Part shown: piece by piece, positions 18,258-28,479 of the stretch | Layout: each line of letters opens with the position of its first letter | How positions within the stretch are numbered: position 1 is the stretch's first letter | Assembly: GCF_000613945.1 (NCBI RefSeq) | Contig: NZ_BAJY01000012.1 | Location: 1-64,000, forward strand | Length of the DNA stretch: 64,000 nt | Source of the DNA: Prevotella falsenii DSM 22864 = JCM 15124 | GTDB taxonomy: Bacteria > Bacteroidota > Bacteroidia > Bacteroidales > Bacteroidaceae | Reading direction: 5' to 3' | Position numbers and translations under genes: made by a program | The notes under the pieces: model-generated | What the model saw: only the letters and a program-made list of their open reading frames with translations | What the model was told of the DNA's origin: nothing | Databases searched by the model: none

Positions 18258-18737
18258 TTATTTCATTGATTTTCCGACAAACTGCAAAGGCAGCAAGTCT
18301 TTAATGGTGTCGATAACATAAACACCTTCCGTACCGTAAAGCAAGATACGAACAGCCTGTTTGTAGCGGTCTTCTATTTCCAATACCACCTGTCGGCATG
18401 CTCCGCAAGGCACAATAGGCTGCTTCATCAGTCCTCCGCCATTGCGTGCAGCTATCGCCAACGCCTTTATGGGTTGGTCGGGGCGTGTGCTTTGCGCTGC
18501 AAAAACAGCCGAACGCTCGGCACAAAGTCCTGACGGATAGGCTGCATTCTCTTGGTTTGCGCCCATCACCATTTCGCCATTCTCCAACAGCAAGGCTGCT
18601 CCCACGCTGAAATGGCTGTAAGGCGAATAGCTGTTTTTGGTGGCTTCAATTGCCGTTGCTATAAGCGTTTGCTCGTCGGCAGACAGTTCTTCCAACCGGC
18701 AGACACCTATTTTAATATTTATATCAATTTGCTTCAT
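18258..18737 (-). CDS. cdd: Cytidine deaminase (159 aa)
   Basis: The enzyme converts cytidine and deoxycytidine to uridine forms for pyrimidine salvage. The zinc-site motifs CAERSAVFA (catalytic Glu and a Cys ligand) and PCGACRQVV (two Cys ligands) are both present. So is the substrate-binding YSHFSVGAALLLENG followed by NQENAAYPSGLCAER. The length is slightly above the usual homotetrameric type. It is preceded by a lipoprotein gene on the same strand with a 10 nt gap, suggesting cotranscription. Confidence 0.95.
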   Translation of the reverse strand: MKQIDINIKIGVCRLEELSADEQTLIATAIEATKNSYSPYSHFSVGAALLLENGEMVMGANQENAAYPSGLCAERSAVFAAQSTRPDQPIKALAIAARNGGGLMKQPIVPCGACRQVVLEIEDRYKQAVRILLYGTEGVYVIDTIKDLLPLQFVGKSMK

Positions 18738-18747
18738 AAGCTATTTC

Positions 18748-20216
18748 TTAGTCTTTCTTCTTTTCGGGTCTATATTCATAGCAACCTATGTCGGGCTTCT
18801 CGTCGCGTGCAAAGCCGTCGTGGTCGGTGGCACTGATGCCATTGGGCAAAGCAATACCTATATCGCGGGCTTTCGATTTCTCGGAAAGATGGAAGTCGTA
18901 AGCCTGCTTGTTGCCGTCTATCTTACAGAAATGCTTCTCTCCCGACTGCACCGTGTCGGCAGCTTCTTCCCACACCACTTCGACATACTTGGCTGCATCG
19001 AGTTCCTTTGGCTTTATGGTGCGCAGGATACTGTGGTCGAATTTGAAGTTCTGAGCGGCTTCATCGGTGAAAGCACCCATTATCACGTCTTCGGCATACC
19101 CCGTTATAAGGGTGTTGAAAACATTGAATTGTTGGAGCGTGTATTGCTTTCCGTCGTTACTGTTTCCGAACCGCAACGCTGCACCACGGTTTCCGTCGAA
19201 AGGATAGAACTGCGCAAGGGTGCAATGGCTCAACGTTATGTCGCCGCCAAAGAAGGCAGCACAGTCTTTCAACGTGTTTGTTATTTGGCTGTTGCTGATG
19301 TCTATTTTGCAGTTGGTAGCAAGCAAACCATACCCCTGACAGTTATGTACGGTGCTCCGACGGAGCGAAAGCGTAGAACGCTCGACACTCGACGAGTCGC
19401 ACACAATGCCATTGTAGGTCGAATGAATATCGGCAAACTCTATTTCGTTGTCGTAACTTGACGTATTGAAATGAATGCCTTGCCACTGTCCGCTCACACG
19501 GTCGTAGGGCAAATAGTCGAACATATAGTCCAAACGGTCGCCCCGCAGCGTAACAATCTTGTCGGCTGTTCCTGCTATTTTCAGCTGTCCGTGCACATCA
19601 ATGCCCGCCTTATTCGAGAAATAAAGGGTGGTTCCTGCGCCAATGGTAAGCGTTGCCCCCTCGTTCACCTTAATGCCTCCTTGCACCACAATGGCTTTTG
19701 GCTTTGTATGGTGGTATCGTGCTTTATCTCAATGTTATTCAAAAGTTCGGCGTCCCAACTGTAAGCCTTCAGGTTTACTTTCTGTTGCACGGTGCTTTCG
19801 AGTGTAAACACAAGGTTGTCTTCCACCAACTGCGGGTCGGTTTTGCCGTTCTTGGGCGTTGTAAGTTCCACGAAGACACGAATGCTGTCCTTGTTTCGCA
19901 CCTCAAGTCCGTTTACCTGATACCCGTTTGCCTGTCCCAAGAAGATGCCGTCTACATTCACTCGGAATCCCGTTTGGTTGCCTTGCTCCAACCGAACATT
20001 GGCAAGGCGTATGCCATTGCCCGACCGATTGTAGACCCAAAATGTCTTTGTAGGGGTTGGAACTTTCGAGAACGTAGTATCAAGGCGCACCGTATCTGTT
20101 GAAAATGCCAACAGATTGCTTTTCGACGTCGTAAAAGTATCGTCGTCGTTGCAAGCCGTTACCAATCCGACAACAGCCAACAGCAGCATATATGCAAGTA
20201 TTCTAAACTTCTCCAT
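18748..20216 (-). CDS. Right-handed beta-helix lipoprotein, frameshifted
   Basis: The start MEKFRILAYMLLLAVVG leads to a lipobox (LVTAC), so the protein is anchored in a membrane, probably the outer one. The C-terminal half has parallel beta-helix style repeats (IHFNTSSYDNEIEFADIHST, then NGIVCDSSSVERSTL). The frame breaks at about 19,690: SQKPLWCKEA in one frame against VVQGGIKVNEGATLTI in the other. One added base gives KPIVVQGGIKV and a 489-residue protein. Beta-helix folds often bind or cleave polysaccharides, but no catalytic motif is visible. Its short distance to cdd suggests one transcript. Confidence 0.75.
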
Positions 20217-20274
20217 TGGTATAATAACGCAGAAAAACACTACTTATTACATTATTATAATAAAATTACAAGCA

Positions 20275-20435
20275 AACAGGAGAGTATCTTCGTCTTCAAA
20301 TTATTACACCGAACTCACGTTATTCATAAACGAAAAGAAGATAATAAAGACGTAAATATTTTTCACAAACTCAGCTATTATCTAACTGTCTATTCGCCAG
20401 CGCATTACAAAACCTATTGCTTCGCATTCCAAAAG
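20275..20435 (+). repeat. Truncated copy of the dispersed repeat, R3
   Basis: The left arm (GAGTATCTTCGTCTTCAAAT through ACGTAAATATTTTTCACAAA) is present, followed by unit 1 (AAAACCTATTGCTTC at 20,408) and its spacer GCATTCC. The second unit breaks off after AAAAGC. The rest of the array and the right arm are lost. Confidence 0.75.
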
Positions 20436-20502
20436 CATCATTTAAATATTAAGATATTTTAATAAATAGGGGGGTAAATGTACGAATATCAAAAAAAACT
20501 AT

Positions 20503-20510
20503 TACCTTTG
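20503..20510 (+). promoter_or_regulatory. Promoter -7 box of the TonB-type receptor gene
   Basis: TACCTTTG lies 50 nt before the ATG at 20,561. The -33 region is weak (AATG). The leader between them carries no visible structure. Confidence 0.6.
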
Positions 20511-20560
20511 CAATTCAATTATAATTATAAAACAATCTGAACAATAAATAAACAGCGTCC

Positions 20561-23353
20561 ATGAAACGAAAGAAATGTTTATTCAGCTTTATACTTGCAC
20601 TATTAGCAAGCATACCAACATTAGTAAGTGCAGACATTGTTACGGGTAAAGTCGTAGACGACAAGACCGGCGAACCGCTGGCAATGGCCTCAGTACAGAT
20701 AGTTTGCAAGAGGGGTGAATCTACATATTGGAACTCTACCACTACCGATTCGTTGGGCAACTTCAGCAATCGATGCTATGCCGAAGGGCGAATGACCGTA
20801 ACGGTGAGCCTTTTAGGCTACCACAGCACAAAGAAAAGAGCCTACTGCGGAAGCGGTACAACTGCCGACACCATAAAGTTGGGAGAGTTCAGACTGAAAC
20901 CGTCGGACGTTGTACTCGACGAAGTTTTGGTGTCTGCAAAGGCGAAACGTTTCACCATACAGGGCGATACGATTGTGTTTAACCCCGCCGCATTCAAGCT
21001 AACCGAAGGTGCACGACTGAAAGAACTCATAGAGAAGCTGCCCGGAGTAACAAAAAGGGACGGTAAACTATATTGGAACAACAAACCTTTACGCCTCCAA
21101 ATGAACGGACGCGATATATTCGGGGGCAGCGGAATAGTTGCCGATTTGCCTGCCGAAGCCGTTCAGAACATTAAAAGCTACAACAAAGCAAGCGATTTTG
21201 CCAAACATTCGGGCAAGGACGACGGCAAGGAAGACCAAGTTCTGGATATTAAAATAAAGGCGAGCTTTATGGATAAATGGTATGGCGACATAAAGGCAAG
21301 GGTGCAATCGCCCAAGAACTATCAAGCTTCCATAAGTTCTTCAAAACTCAGTGATAAAAATCCGATAATGTTCCACCTCGATGCCAACAACATAAACCAA
21401 TATCAGAAGGTGGGTACAAACTGGTGGGAAAACGGAGACTTCGACTATTTCGGCAAGGCGCAGAATGCCGCCTTAGGCTATCAGCATAATTTCACTGCAC
21501 TCGAAAAGGAAACAAACTACATTGCCTTTACTTCCAACTTCAATCACAAAGACGGCTGGGGAACCGACTACGAAGCTGCGCAATACTTCTCGCCAAACAA
21601 TATTACGACGTGGAGCCTCGACCGAAAGAAACACTATAACCACGAAATAGCACCCGAAGTGCGCGCCGATTTGGTTTCGTACACCGATAAAAAGAACTTC
21701 TTGGGAGTCAATCTTACGTTCAACTACAAACTGGAACGAAACAACACCGAGACCGGTAGCGCACGCTTCGACACCGATACAAAGCCTTACGGCGACTTTC
21801 CTTTAGACTTGGCTTTGAGCGCAGGGCACGGCGACGCTGTCTATCGGCACATCATTAACAGGGAGCGGTCGTACCAACAACGCATCAACGAAGGTGGAGA
21901 AATGCAACTCTATGCCCTCTGGAGACACTTCATCGGCAAGAAAGCACAGTTGGAAATCAACACCACTCTTTCGTATGGGAATGGCAATAACCGCTTCGAC
22001 GCCCACCGCGAGTTGGAGTATATAAGCAAAGGAACAGCTTCGCCGCTCTATCAATACAGCCGTGCGCCCTACCATAACATAGAGGCAAACGGCAAGGTAA
22101 CGTTGGAATACCATATCAACGATGCCCTCTTGCTGAAAGCCTCGCAGAAGTTCAAGGCAGGAAACAATACCATTCGGCAGAGTTTTTACAGTTCTTCAAT
22201 CGCTTCAAAGATTGAAAACGACCCCGCAAGCGTGCTCGATGCGGCAAACAGCTATCGCAGTAAGCAGCACGAAACCAATACAACAAGCAGCGTAGGACTG
22301 GCCTACAAGGTGGGCAACTGGCAGTTTATTCCTAAAATAGACTTCAATTTAAACCGGGAAGAACTGAACTATCAGCGTGGACGACTGGACACCGTGGCAC
22401 ACCGCAACAGCAATACGTGGACGCCGGAAATGCTCATAAAGTGGAAAATAAATAAAAGCAACCGCTTCGATTTCGCCTTCAACTACACAACAAAACTGCC
22501 CGAACTGCTTTCAACTTTGGGCTACCGAGACGATACCGACCCATTTTGGATAGTGGAAGGCAACCCTTTCCTGCAACGCAGTCATCAGCACACAACCTCG
22601 CTAAACTATGTTGCCACACTGGGAAAGCAGCAGGCAATGTTCCTTTTCAAGGTGGGTTACACACACATTATCAACCCGATAGCAACCGTCTACGACTTCG
22701 ACTCGCAAACAGGAGTGTACCGCAGCCACAGCGAAAACGTGCGCAGCGGAAACGATTGGTTCGCAGAACTGACCTTCGACAAGAGCTTTGGCGACTACAT
22801 ACACTTCTCGAACAAGGCGGAAGCGCATTTCAAGAAGTCGTATGGCTACCTTGCTGCCTTCAACGAACATACCGCACAAGAACAAAACCAGCTGAAAATG
22901 TTCACTTTCACATCAAATCCCGAACTGTCGTATGAGAGCGATTGGCTGCAAACAAGCCTCTTCGGAGAAATTGATTTGCAACGAAACAGATACTCGTTGG
23001 CAAGCCAATACAACAACACACCTATTCGCTACGCCTACGGTTTGCGCACAACAGTGAAGTGGAAGGGCTGGGAAATAAGCAGCGAAATAAAAGACAAAGC
23101 CACAACAGGCTATCTTGCACAGGAACTGAACCGCCACCGCATACTCTGGGAGGGCTACATTCGCTACGTTTGGAAGAAGAGCAAGAGTTGGATTGGCTTA
23201 AGTTTCGACGATATTCTGAACCAAAACCGCAACTATTCTCTCGATGTAAACTCATCGAGTCGCACCGAAAAATGGAACGAAATACAGCACCACTACGTTT
23301 CTTTAACCTTCAATTACCACTTCGATGCGAAGGGAAAGAAAAATAAGGAATAG
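20561..23353 (+). CDS. TonB-dependent receptor-like outer-membrane beta-barrel protein (930 aa)
   Basis: A signal peptide (cleavage after residue ~24) is followed by a carboxypeptidase-regulatory-like domain (VTGKVVDDKTGEPLAMASVQ, residues ~26-105) and a plug-like region (DVVLDEVLVSAKAKRF). The long remainder is a predicted barrel ending in YVSLTFNYHFDAKGKKNKE. This is the architecture of the outer-membrane beta-barrel family related to SusC but without a SusD partner. It may import a ligand or act as a surface protein. It stands alone, diverging from the beta-helix lipoprotein gene, and its frame is intact. Confidence 0.85.
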   Translation: MKRKKCLFSFILALLASIPTLVSADIVTGKVVDDKTGEPLAMASVQIVCKRGESTYWNSTTTDSLGNFSNRCYAEGRMTVTVSLLGYHSTKKRAYCGSGTTADTIKLGEFRLKPSDVVLDEVLVSAKAKRFTIQGDTIVFNPAAFKLTEGARLKELIEKLPGVTKRDGKLYWNNKPLRLQMNGRDIFGGSGIVADLPAEAVQNIKSYNKASDFAKHSGKDDGKEDQVLDIKIKASFMDKWYGDIKARVQSPKNYQASISSSKLSDKNPIMFHLDANNINQYQKVGTNWWENGDFDYFGKAQNAALGYQHNFTALEKETNYIAFTSNFNHKDGWGTDYEAAQYFSPNNITTWSLDRKKHYNHEIAPEVRADLVSYTDKKNFLGVNLTFNYKLERNNTETGSARFDTDTKPYGDFPLDLALSAGHGDAVYRHIINRERSYQQRINEGGEMQLYALWRHFIGKKAQLEINTTLSYGNGNNRFDAHRELEYISKGTASPLYQYSRAPYHNIEANGKVTLEYHINDALLLKASQKFKAGNNTIRQSFYSSSIASKIENDPASVLDAANSYRSKQHETNTTSSVGLAYKVGNWQFIPKIDFNLNREELNYQRGRLDTVAHRNSNTWTPEMLIKWKINKSNRFDFAFNYTTKLPELLSTLGYRDDTDPFWIVEGNPFLQRSHQHTTSLNYVATLGKQQAMFLFKVGYTHIINPIATVYDFDSQTGVYRSHSENVRSGNDWFAELTFDKSFGDYIHFSNKAEAHFKKSYGYLAAFNEHTAQEQNQLKMFTFTSNPELSYESDWLQTSLFGEIDLQRNRYSLASQYNNTPIRYAYGLRTTVKWKGWEISSEIKDKATTGYLAQELNRHRILWEGYIRYVWKKSKSWIGLSFDDILNQNRNYSLDVNSSSRTEKWNEIQHHYVSLTFNYHFDAKGKKNKE

Positions 23354-23389
23354 TGTAATGCACAGCAAAACTGCCTTCGGCGCAATTTA

Positions 23390-23467
23390 TTTACATGTAA
23401 ATAAATTCTTCTTTACGTGTAGATAAATATTTACTTACACGTAAAGAAATATTTTTCTACGTGTAAA
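23390..23467. repeat. 22-nt array B (four near-palindromic units)
   Basis: The 12 nt units TTTACATGTAAA, TTTACGTGTAGA, CTTACACGTAAA and TCTACGTGTAAA begin at 23,390, 23,412, 23,434 and 23,456, each exactly 22 nt apart. The arms TTTAC/GTAAA are complementary and the 2-base core reads AT, GT, AC, GT, so one unit is flipped. The array lies between convergent genes just before a terminator. Confidence 0.9.
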
Positions 23468-23487
23468 GAAATGAAGAAACCTAAACA

Positions 23488-23523
23488 AAGCCCCCTCTCG
23501 AGCGTCTGCTCAAGAGGGGCTTG
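23488..23523. terminator. Terminator after the glycogen phosphorylase gene
   Basis: AAGCCCCCTCTCGAGC and GCTCAAGAGGGGCTT form a GC-rich stem with a four-base loop, one mismatch and one bulge. It lies just beyond the glgP stop and can also serve the convergent receptor gene. Confidence 0.75.
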
Positions 23524-23549
23524 CATATATTTTACGTGTCAGAAGCTGA

Positions 23550-26107
23550 TTAGTCGAGCCACTTAACGTATGAGAAGTCTTGGCGGTGTGGCAGCAAATC
23601 GTTCTTAGGATACATACGAACGGCACACTTGAAAGCACCTGCATCAGAAGCATCGAAGTCTAATCGGAAGGTGTAGAGGTTGCCGTCGGTATTTACAAGC
23701 TTGAACGGAAGCACCTTGTGAATGGTTACATCGTCGGTAGGATTGCTGTCGAGCATCACAAATTCCAAACCTACTGCATCTTGAAGACCTTGTTCGTCGA
23801 TGGTGTAAGTAAGGGTTGTTACCTTGCCTGTTACAGCATTGTGCAACGAATCGAAGTTGCTTTCTACGACATTGATGCTGTCCCAACGCTCGGCAACGGT
23901 CTCCTTCCACAGTGCAATTTCCTTTGCAAGGCGGTTGTCGTTGGCGTGCAACCGTGCAGCACGTTCTGCCTGCTTGTTGTAGAACTTAGAATAGTAGTCG
24001 TCCAACTGACGCTTCATGGTGTAATGAGGTGCGATAGTAGCGATTGAATTCTTTACTACCTTCACCCATTCTTCCGAATAGGTCTTGCCTTCGGTCTTGT
24101 TGAAGAACAACGGAGTTATCTCGTTTTCCAACAAACTGTAAATAGTTGCAGCATCGAGTTGGTCTTGATACTCTTGATTTTGGTAGGTACGCTTCTGCGG
24201 CAATGCCCAACCTGCGCCTTCGCGATAGCCTTCTACCACCAGCCGTCGAGTACTGAAAGGTTCACAACACCGTTCATCTCTGCCTTTTCGCCCGATGTTC
24301 CGCTGGCTTCCAATGGGCGTGTCGGGGTGTTCATCCAAATATCGACACCCGAAACAAGGCGGCGTGCAAGTTCCATGTCGTAGTCTTCGAGGAAGATAAT
24401 CTTACCGAGGAACTGCGGCATACGCGAAATTTCAAAGATGCGCTTAATCAATCCCTGACCTGCACCGTCGGCCGGGTGTGCCTTACCTGAGAAGAAGAAG
24501 AGCACCGGACGCTCCGGATTGTTCACAATCTTTTCCAAACGCTCCAAGTCGGTGAAGAGAAGATGCGCACGTTTGTAGGTTGCAAAACGACGGCAGAAGC
24601 CTATCATCAATGCGTTAGGGTTGATTTTCTCAAGGATAGAAACCACCTTTGCCGGGTCGCCTTGGTTGCGAAGCCATTGCTGGGTGAACTTATCGCGGAT
24701 ATATTTAATAAGTTTGTTCTTCAAAGCCATACGTGTTTCCCAGATTTCGGCATCGGGAACATCGTATATTGCATGCCAAATGCTCTCGTTGCTTTGGTCT
24801 GCCATGAAGTTCTTATCGAAGTATTTGTTGTAGACTCTGCGCCATTCGGTAGCTGCCCATGTAGGGAAATGGACACCGTTAGTAACGTAGCCTACGTGGT
24901 TCTCTTCGGGGAAATAGCCCTTCCACAGCGGTGCAAACATCTTTTGGCTTACCCAACCGTGCAAGCGAGATACACCGTTGATTTCCTGCGACGTGTTGCA
25001 AGCGAAGGTACTCATACAGAAACGTTCGCTGTGGTCGTCGGGATTGGTGCGCCCCATGCCGATAAATTCGTCCCAAGTAATGCCCAACTTTGCCGGATAA
25101 CCTGACATATACTTGCTGAAGAGCACTTCGTCGAAGTAGTCGTGCCCTGCCGGTACAGGTGTGTGAACGGTGTAAAGCGAAGAAGCGCGCACCAGTTCCA
25201 TAGCCTGATTGAAAGTCAAACCTTGTTCAACATAATCGCAAAGGCGTTGCAAGTTGCAAAGTGCAGCGTGGCCCTCGTTGCAGTGGTAGATGTCTTTCTT
25301 TATGCCGAGCTTCTTCAAAGTGAGTATGCCGCCGATACCGAGCAATATTTCCTGCTTGATGCGGTTTTCCCAATCGCCGCCATAAAGGGCGTGGGTGATA
25401 GGACGGTCGAACTCTGAATTCATTTCGTTGTCGGTATCGAGCAAGTAGAGTTTTATGCGTCCTACGTTCACTTGCCATACCAATGCGTGCACTATATAGT
25501 TGTTATAAGGTACTTCAACCCTCATTTGGTTGCCGTCAGCATCAAGTACACGCTCGATAGGAAGGGAGTTGAAAGTCTGCGCATCGTACTTTGCTATCTG
25601 CTCGCCGTCCATTGAAAGGCTCTGACGGAAGTAGCCGAAACGATATAGGAAACCCACTGCGCAGAGGTCTACATTGGAGTCTGACGCTTCTTTAAGATAG
25701 TCGCCTGCAAGCATTCCCAAACCTCCTGAATAGATTTTCAGCACTTGATTGAGTCCGAACTCCATACAGAAGTAGGCTACCGAAGGACGTTTTGCGTTAG
25801 GTTTCACGTTCATATAGTCGGTAAACATCTTATAAACGTCCTTCACACGCTTCATCAAGTCTTTGTCTTTAACAATGGCTTCCTTGCGGTCGTAGCTTAA
25901 TTGTTCGAGCAACAATACCGGATTGTGCCCTACTTTCTCGTAAAGGTCTTCGTCCAAACGAGTGAAAAGGCTGCGCGCCTCGTGTGTCCAACCATACCAA
26001 AGGTTGTGTGCTATCTCGTCGAGACAAGCCAATTCCTTTGGAAGACTTGATTTAATATTCACCTCTTTCCATTGAGGTTCATTTGAATAATCAGACTTAA
26101 TTTTCAT
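23550..26107 (-). CDS. glgP: Alpha-glucan (glycogen) phosphorylase, GT35, frameshifted
   Basis: The enzyme releases glucose 1-phosphate from glycogen using pyridoxal phosphate. The N-terminal part carries family sequences such as [36 protein letters not shown] and [15 protein letters not shown]. The frame is lost at about 24,235-24,240, right after [23 protein letters not shown] continues in another frame. One added G gives DGWWVEGYREG and 852 residues, the normal size. The gene follows the glycogen synthase gene after 26 nt, so storage and breakdown enzymes share an operon. Confidence 0.92.
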
Positions 26108-26133
26108 AATTTTATTTATTCTGTTTTTATATT

Positions 26134-27822
26134 TTATGCGTTAATCGTTGCTGTTCTATACGTTTGCTTTCGTTGTTTCGCATTTATTCTTGCGTTGCGG
26201 TTCTTTATTGCGATGTCGTAAGCAGTTTCGTAAGCGTGTATAAACTCGCTCCATAGGGCTTTCTTCGATAGCTTTTGTGCATTTGCCCTGCATTTATCGA
26301 CTGCCTTTTTGTCCATTACGGCGTACTCTTTTATCGTTTCCTTGATGCTGTCTGCCACTTCCGAATAGTTGTCGTCGGTGCGATGTATCACCTTTACACC
26401 GTCCGTTATCTCGCAATATCTGCCCTTCCGGCGGTTTGCCCATAAGCCAAAGCCTGCAAGGTCGGTTGTTATGCAAGGCACTTTAAACGCTACCGCCTCC
26501 AACGGAGTATATCCCCAAGGCTCGTAATACGATGGATAGATGCAGAGGTCGTTGCCCAACACCACATCGTAATAAGGCATATCAACGATGCCATCGCTGC
26601 CATTCAGGTAGCAAGGCACAAATATCAGCTTCACTTTGTCGGTCGGCGCATTCTTAATACCTAAGTGGCGCATCATGTTCAGCACTTTATCGCTGTCCGT
26701 ATCGTACAGTTCGTGGGTAACAAACGGCAGCTCCAATGCGGTGTCGTACACGTTGTTGGTTGCCAAACGCTCCTGCAAATCGGCACGAGGGCGTGCCACC
26801 CACCCCGGCACTTCTATGAAAGCGAGAACGTTGCGTTGCAGTTTCTCGTCGTGGTTCAGTCGGTTCATTGCATCAATAAACACGTCGATGCCTTTGTTTC
26901 TGAACTCATAACGACCACCGGTAGATACAATGAGTGTATCGTCGCCGAGTGTTGTGCCCGTGAGAGCCTCTGCTATGCGCAGCAACTGCTTGCGTGCTGC
27001 TTTGCGTTTCTTGGTGAATGCGGCTGCTTTCGGTACGAAATCGTCTTCAAAACCATTTGGTAGCACCACGTCTACAGGCTTATCCAAAAGTTCCTTACAC
27101 TCTAAAGCGGTAATCTCGCTCACCGTTGTGAAGCAGTCTACATAATGTGCGGTTTGCTTTTCAATGGAGTGTTTGCTCTCCATATTCAGCTCTTCTGCCA
27201 TCTGATCGCCATTGTAAGCCTGAAGATAGCCGTACAACGGTTTGTTGTTACCTGCTATACTGCGCCCTATTCCCGTTGCGTGGGTAGTAAAAAGTGTGGC
27301 TATCTCGGGCACATTGTGTTGCAAAACCAATGCTGCGAAGCCTGTTTGCCATTCGTTGGCGTGGAATATGACGTTCTTACAGTTGCGCAGGTAGAAACGG
27401 TAATAGCTTTCTACAACCTTCGCAGCTGCAAGAGAAAACATCGCGGAGTCGTCGTAATCGCCATAAGCATGCAGGCTGTCCACGCCATAGTGTTCCCAAA
27501 GTTCACCGTAGAAGCCATTCTTCTTGGCATAAAAAGATTGGAAATCTACCAAAAACGCTATCGGACTGCCGGGAACATTCCACCGCCCGACCTTTAAAGT
27601 CAAGCCTTCGTGGTTTGCAACTGCCACCCATTCCTTAAAAAGCTCCTTATCTTCTGTGAAATAAGGGTTCTCTGTTCCATTACAACAATCGGGACCGACA
27701 AACACAACGTGGTCTCTCATCTTGTCCTGCAATGTCTTTGCACGTGTGGAAAGTACTGTGTAGATACCACCTACCTTGTTGCATACTTCCCAACTTGCTT
27801 CAAAAATAAAATCCAGAAACAT
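26134..27822 (-). CDS. Glycogen synthase, GT3-like (562 aa)
   Basis: The sequence opens with [20 protein letters not shown], the nucleotide-sugar-binding start of eukaryote-type (GT3) glycogen synthases, which Bacteroidota use instead of the GT5 enzyme. Other support is [31 protein letters not shown] and the C-terminal [20 protein letters not shown] with the conserved donor-site acidic residue. It extends alpha-1,4-glucan chains in the cytoplasm. It is the first gene of the operon with the phosphorylase and has a promoter at 27,848-27,876. The short basic tail ([11 protein letters not shown]) is unremarkable. Confidence 0.92.
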   Translation of the reverse strand: MFLDFIFEASWEVCNKVGGIYTVLSTRAKTLQDKMRDHVVFVGPDCCNGTENPYFTEDKELFKEWVAVANHEGLTLKVGRWNVPGSPIAFLVDFQSFYAKKNGFYGELWEHYGVDSLHAYGDYDDSAMFSLAAAKVVESYYRFYLRNCKNVIFHANEWQTGFAALVLQHNVPEIATLFTTHATGIGRSIAGNNKPLYGYLQAYNGDQMAEELNMESKHSIEKQTAHYVDCFTTVSEITALECKELLDKPVDVVLPNGFEDDFVPKAAAFTKKRKAARKQLLRIAEALTGTTLGDDTLIVSTGGRYEFRNKGIDVFIDAMNRLNHDEKLQRNVLAFIEVPGWVARPRADLQERLATNNVYDTALELPFVTHELYDTDSDKVLNMMRHLGIKNAPTDKVKLIFVPCYLNGSDGIVDMPYYDVVLGNDLCIYPSYYEPWGYTPLEAVAFKVPCITTDLAGFGLWANRRKGRYCEITDGVKVIHRTDDNYSEVADSIKETIKEYAVMDKKAVDKCRANAQKLSKKALWSEFIHAYETAYDIAIKNRNARINAKQRKQTYRTATINA

Positions 27823-27847
27823 CTCTTTCGCTACTTATCAATCTTTG

Positions 27848-27876
27848 CAAAGGTAAGATAAAAAACGAATAACAAA
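27848..27876 (-). promoter_or_regulatory. Promoter of the glycogen operon
   Basis: On the minus strand TTTG (27,873-27,876), a 17 nt spacer and TACCTTTG (27,848-27,855) precede the glycogen synthase ATG by about 25 nt. This leaves a very short leader. Confidence 0.7.
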
Positions 27877-27937
27877 GAACAAAACCTATTATTTTAAGAC
27901 TTTTGACCTTTAAAATATGATATAAATCACGTTTTTA

Positions 27938-28391
27938 ACGTGAATTCGGTATAAGAACTACACCGCTATATTATTCATTAAGATACTTAAAGAAAGAATT
28001 GATTATGATTTAATATGCTTATAATCAAAAAAAGGCAAAGTATCTTGGGGCTTAAATTCTTACACTGAATTTACGTTATTCATGGGTGAAAAGAAGATAA
28101 TAAAGACGTAAATATTTTTCGCAAGCATAGCTATTGCGTAACTTATTCTGCATCAACATATTACAGAACCTATTGTTTCGCATTCCAAAAGCGGCTGTTT
28201 TGCACGGTAAAAGCGTAGGTTTTGCAGCGCAAAACAGCCGCTTTCGCAATGCCAAAACGCAGTTGTTGCTTTTTAACAGAATTATCTTTACAACGTTAAA
28301 CAGAAAAACGCTCACTGTTTCATCAGGGGATTTGCTTAAAAACATCTGTAAGACTACTTGCTTAAACCTGCTCTCTTATGCCGAACTCACA
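27938..28391 (+). repeat. MITE-like dispersed repeat with a 22-nt array, copy R4
   Basis: This is the best-preserved copy, about 454 bp. Its ends are inverted repeats (GTGAATTCGGTATAAGA at the left; the right end read backwards is GTGAGTTCGGCATAAGA). GTTTTTA lies immediately outside both ends (27,931-27,937 and 28,392-28,398), a possible target duplication. Array units start at 28,165, 28,187, 28,209 and 28,231. Their cores are CCTATTG, GCGGCTG, GCGTAGG and CAGCCGC. Confidence 0.85.
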
Positions 28392-28463
28392 TGTTTTTAG
28401 CAACAAAAAAAATAAATTTTGAAAAAGAAATGACCTATTTTCTGCAACAAAAAGAAAAAGAAC

Positions 28464-28471
28464 TATCTTTG
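28464..28471 (+). promoter_or_regulatory. Promoter -7 box close to a start codon
   Basis: TATCTTTG ends only 8 nt before the ATG at 28,480. With the usual 5-8 nt distance to the start of transcription, the mRNA would have almost no leader. Confidence 0.6.
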
Positions 28472-28479
28472 CAGAAGTT

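Noticed and set aside
28076-28345. ORFs inside the dispersed repeats (R1, R4, R6)
   Set aside because: They arise because the repeats are AT-rich and share arms. Units flip and exchange between copies, which would change the protein each time.
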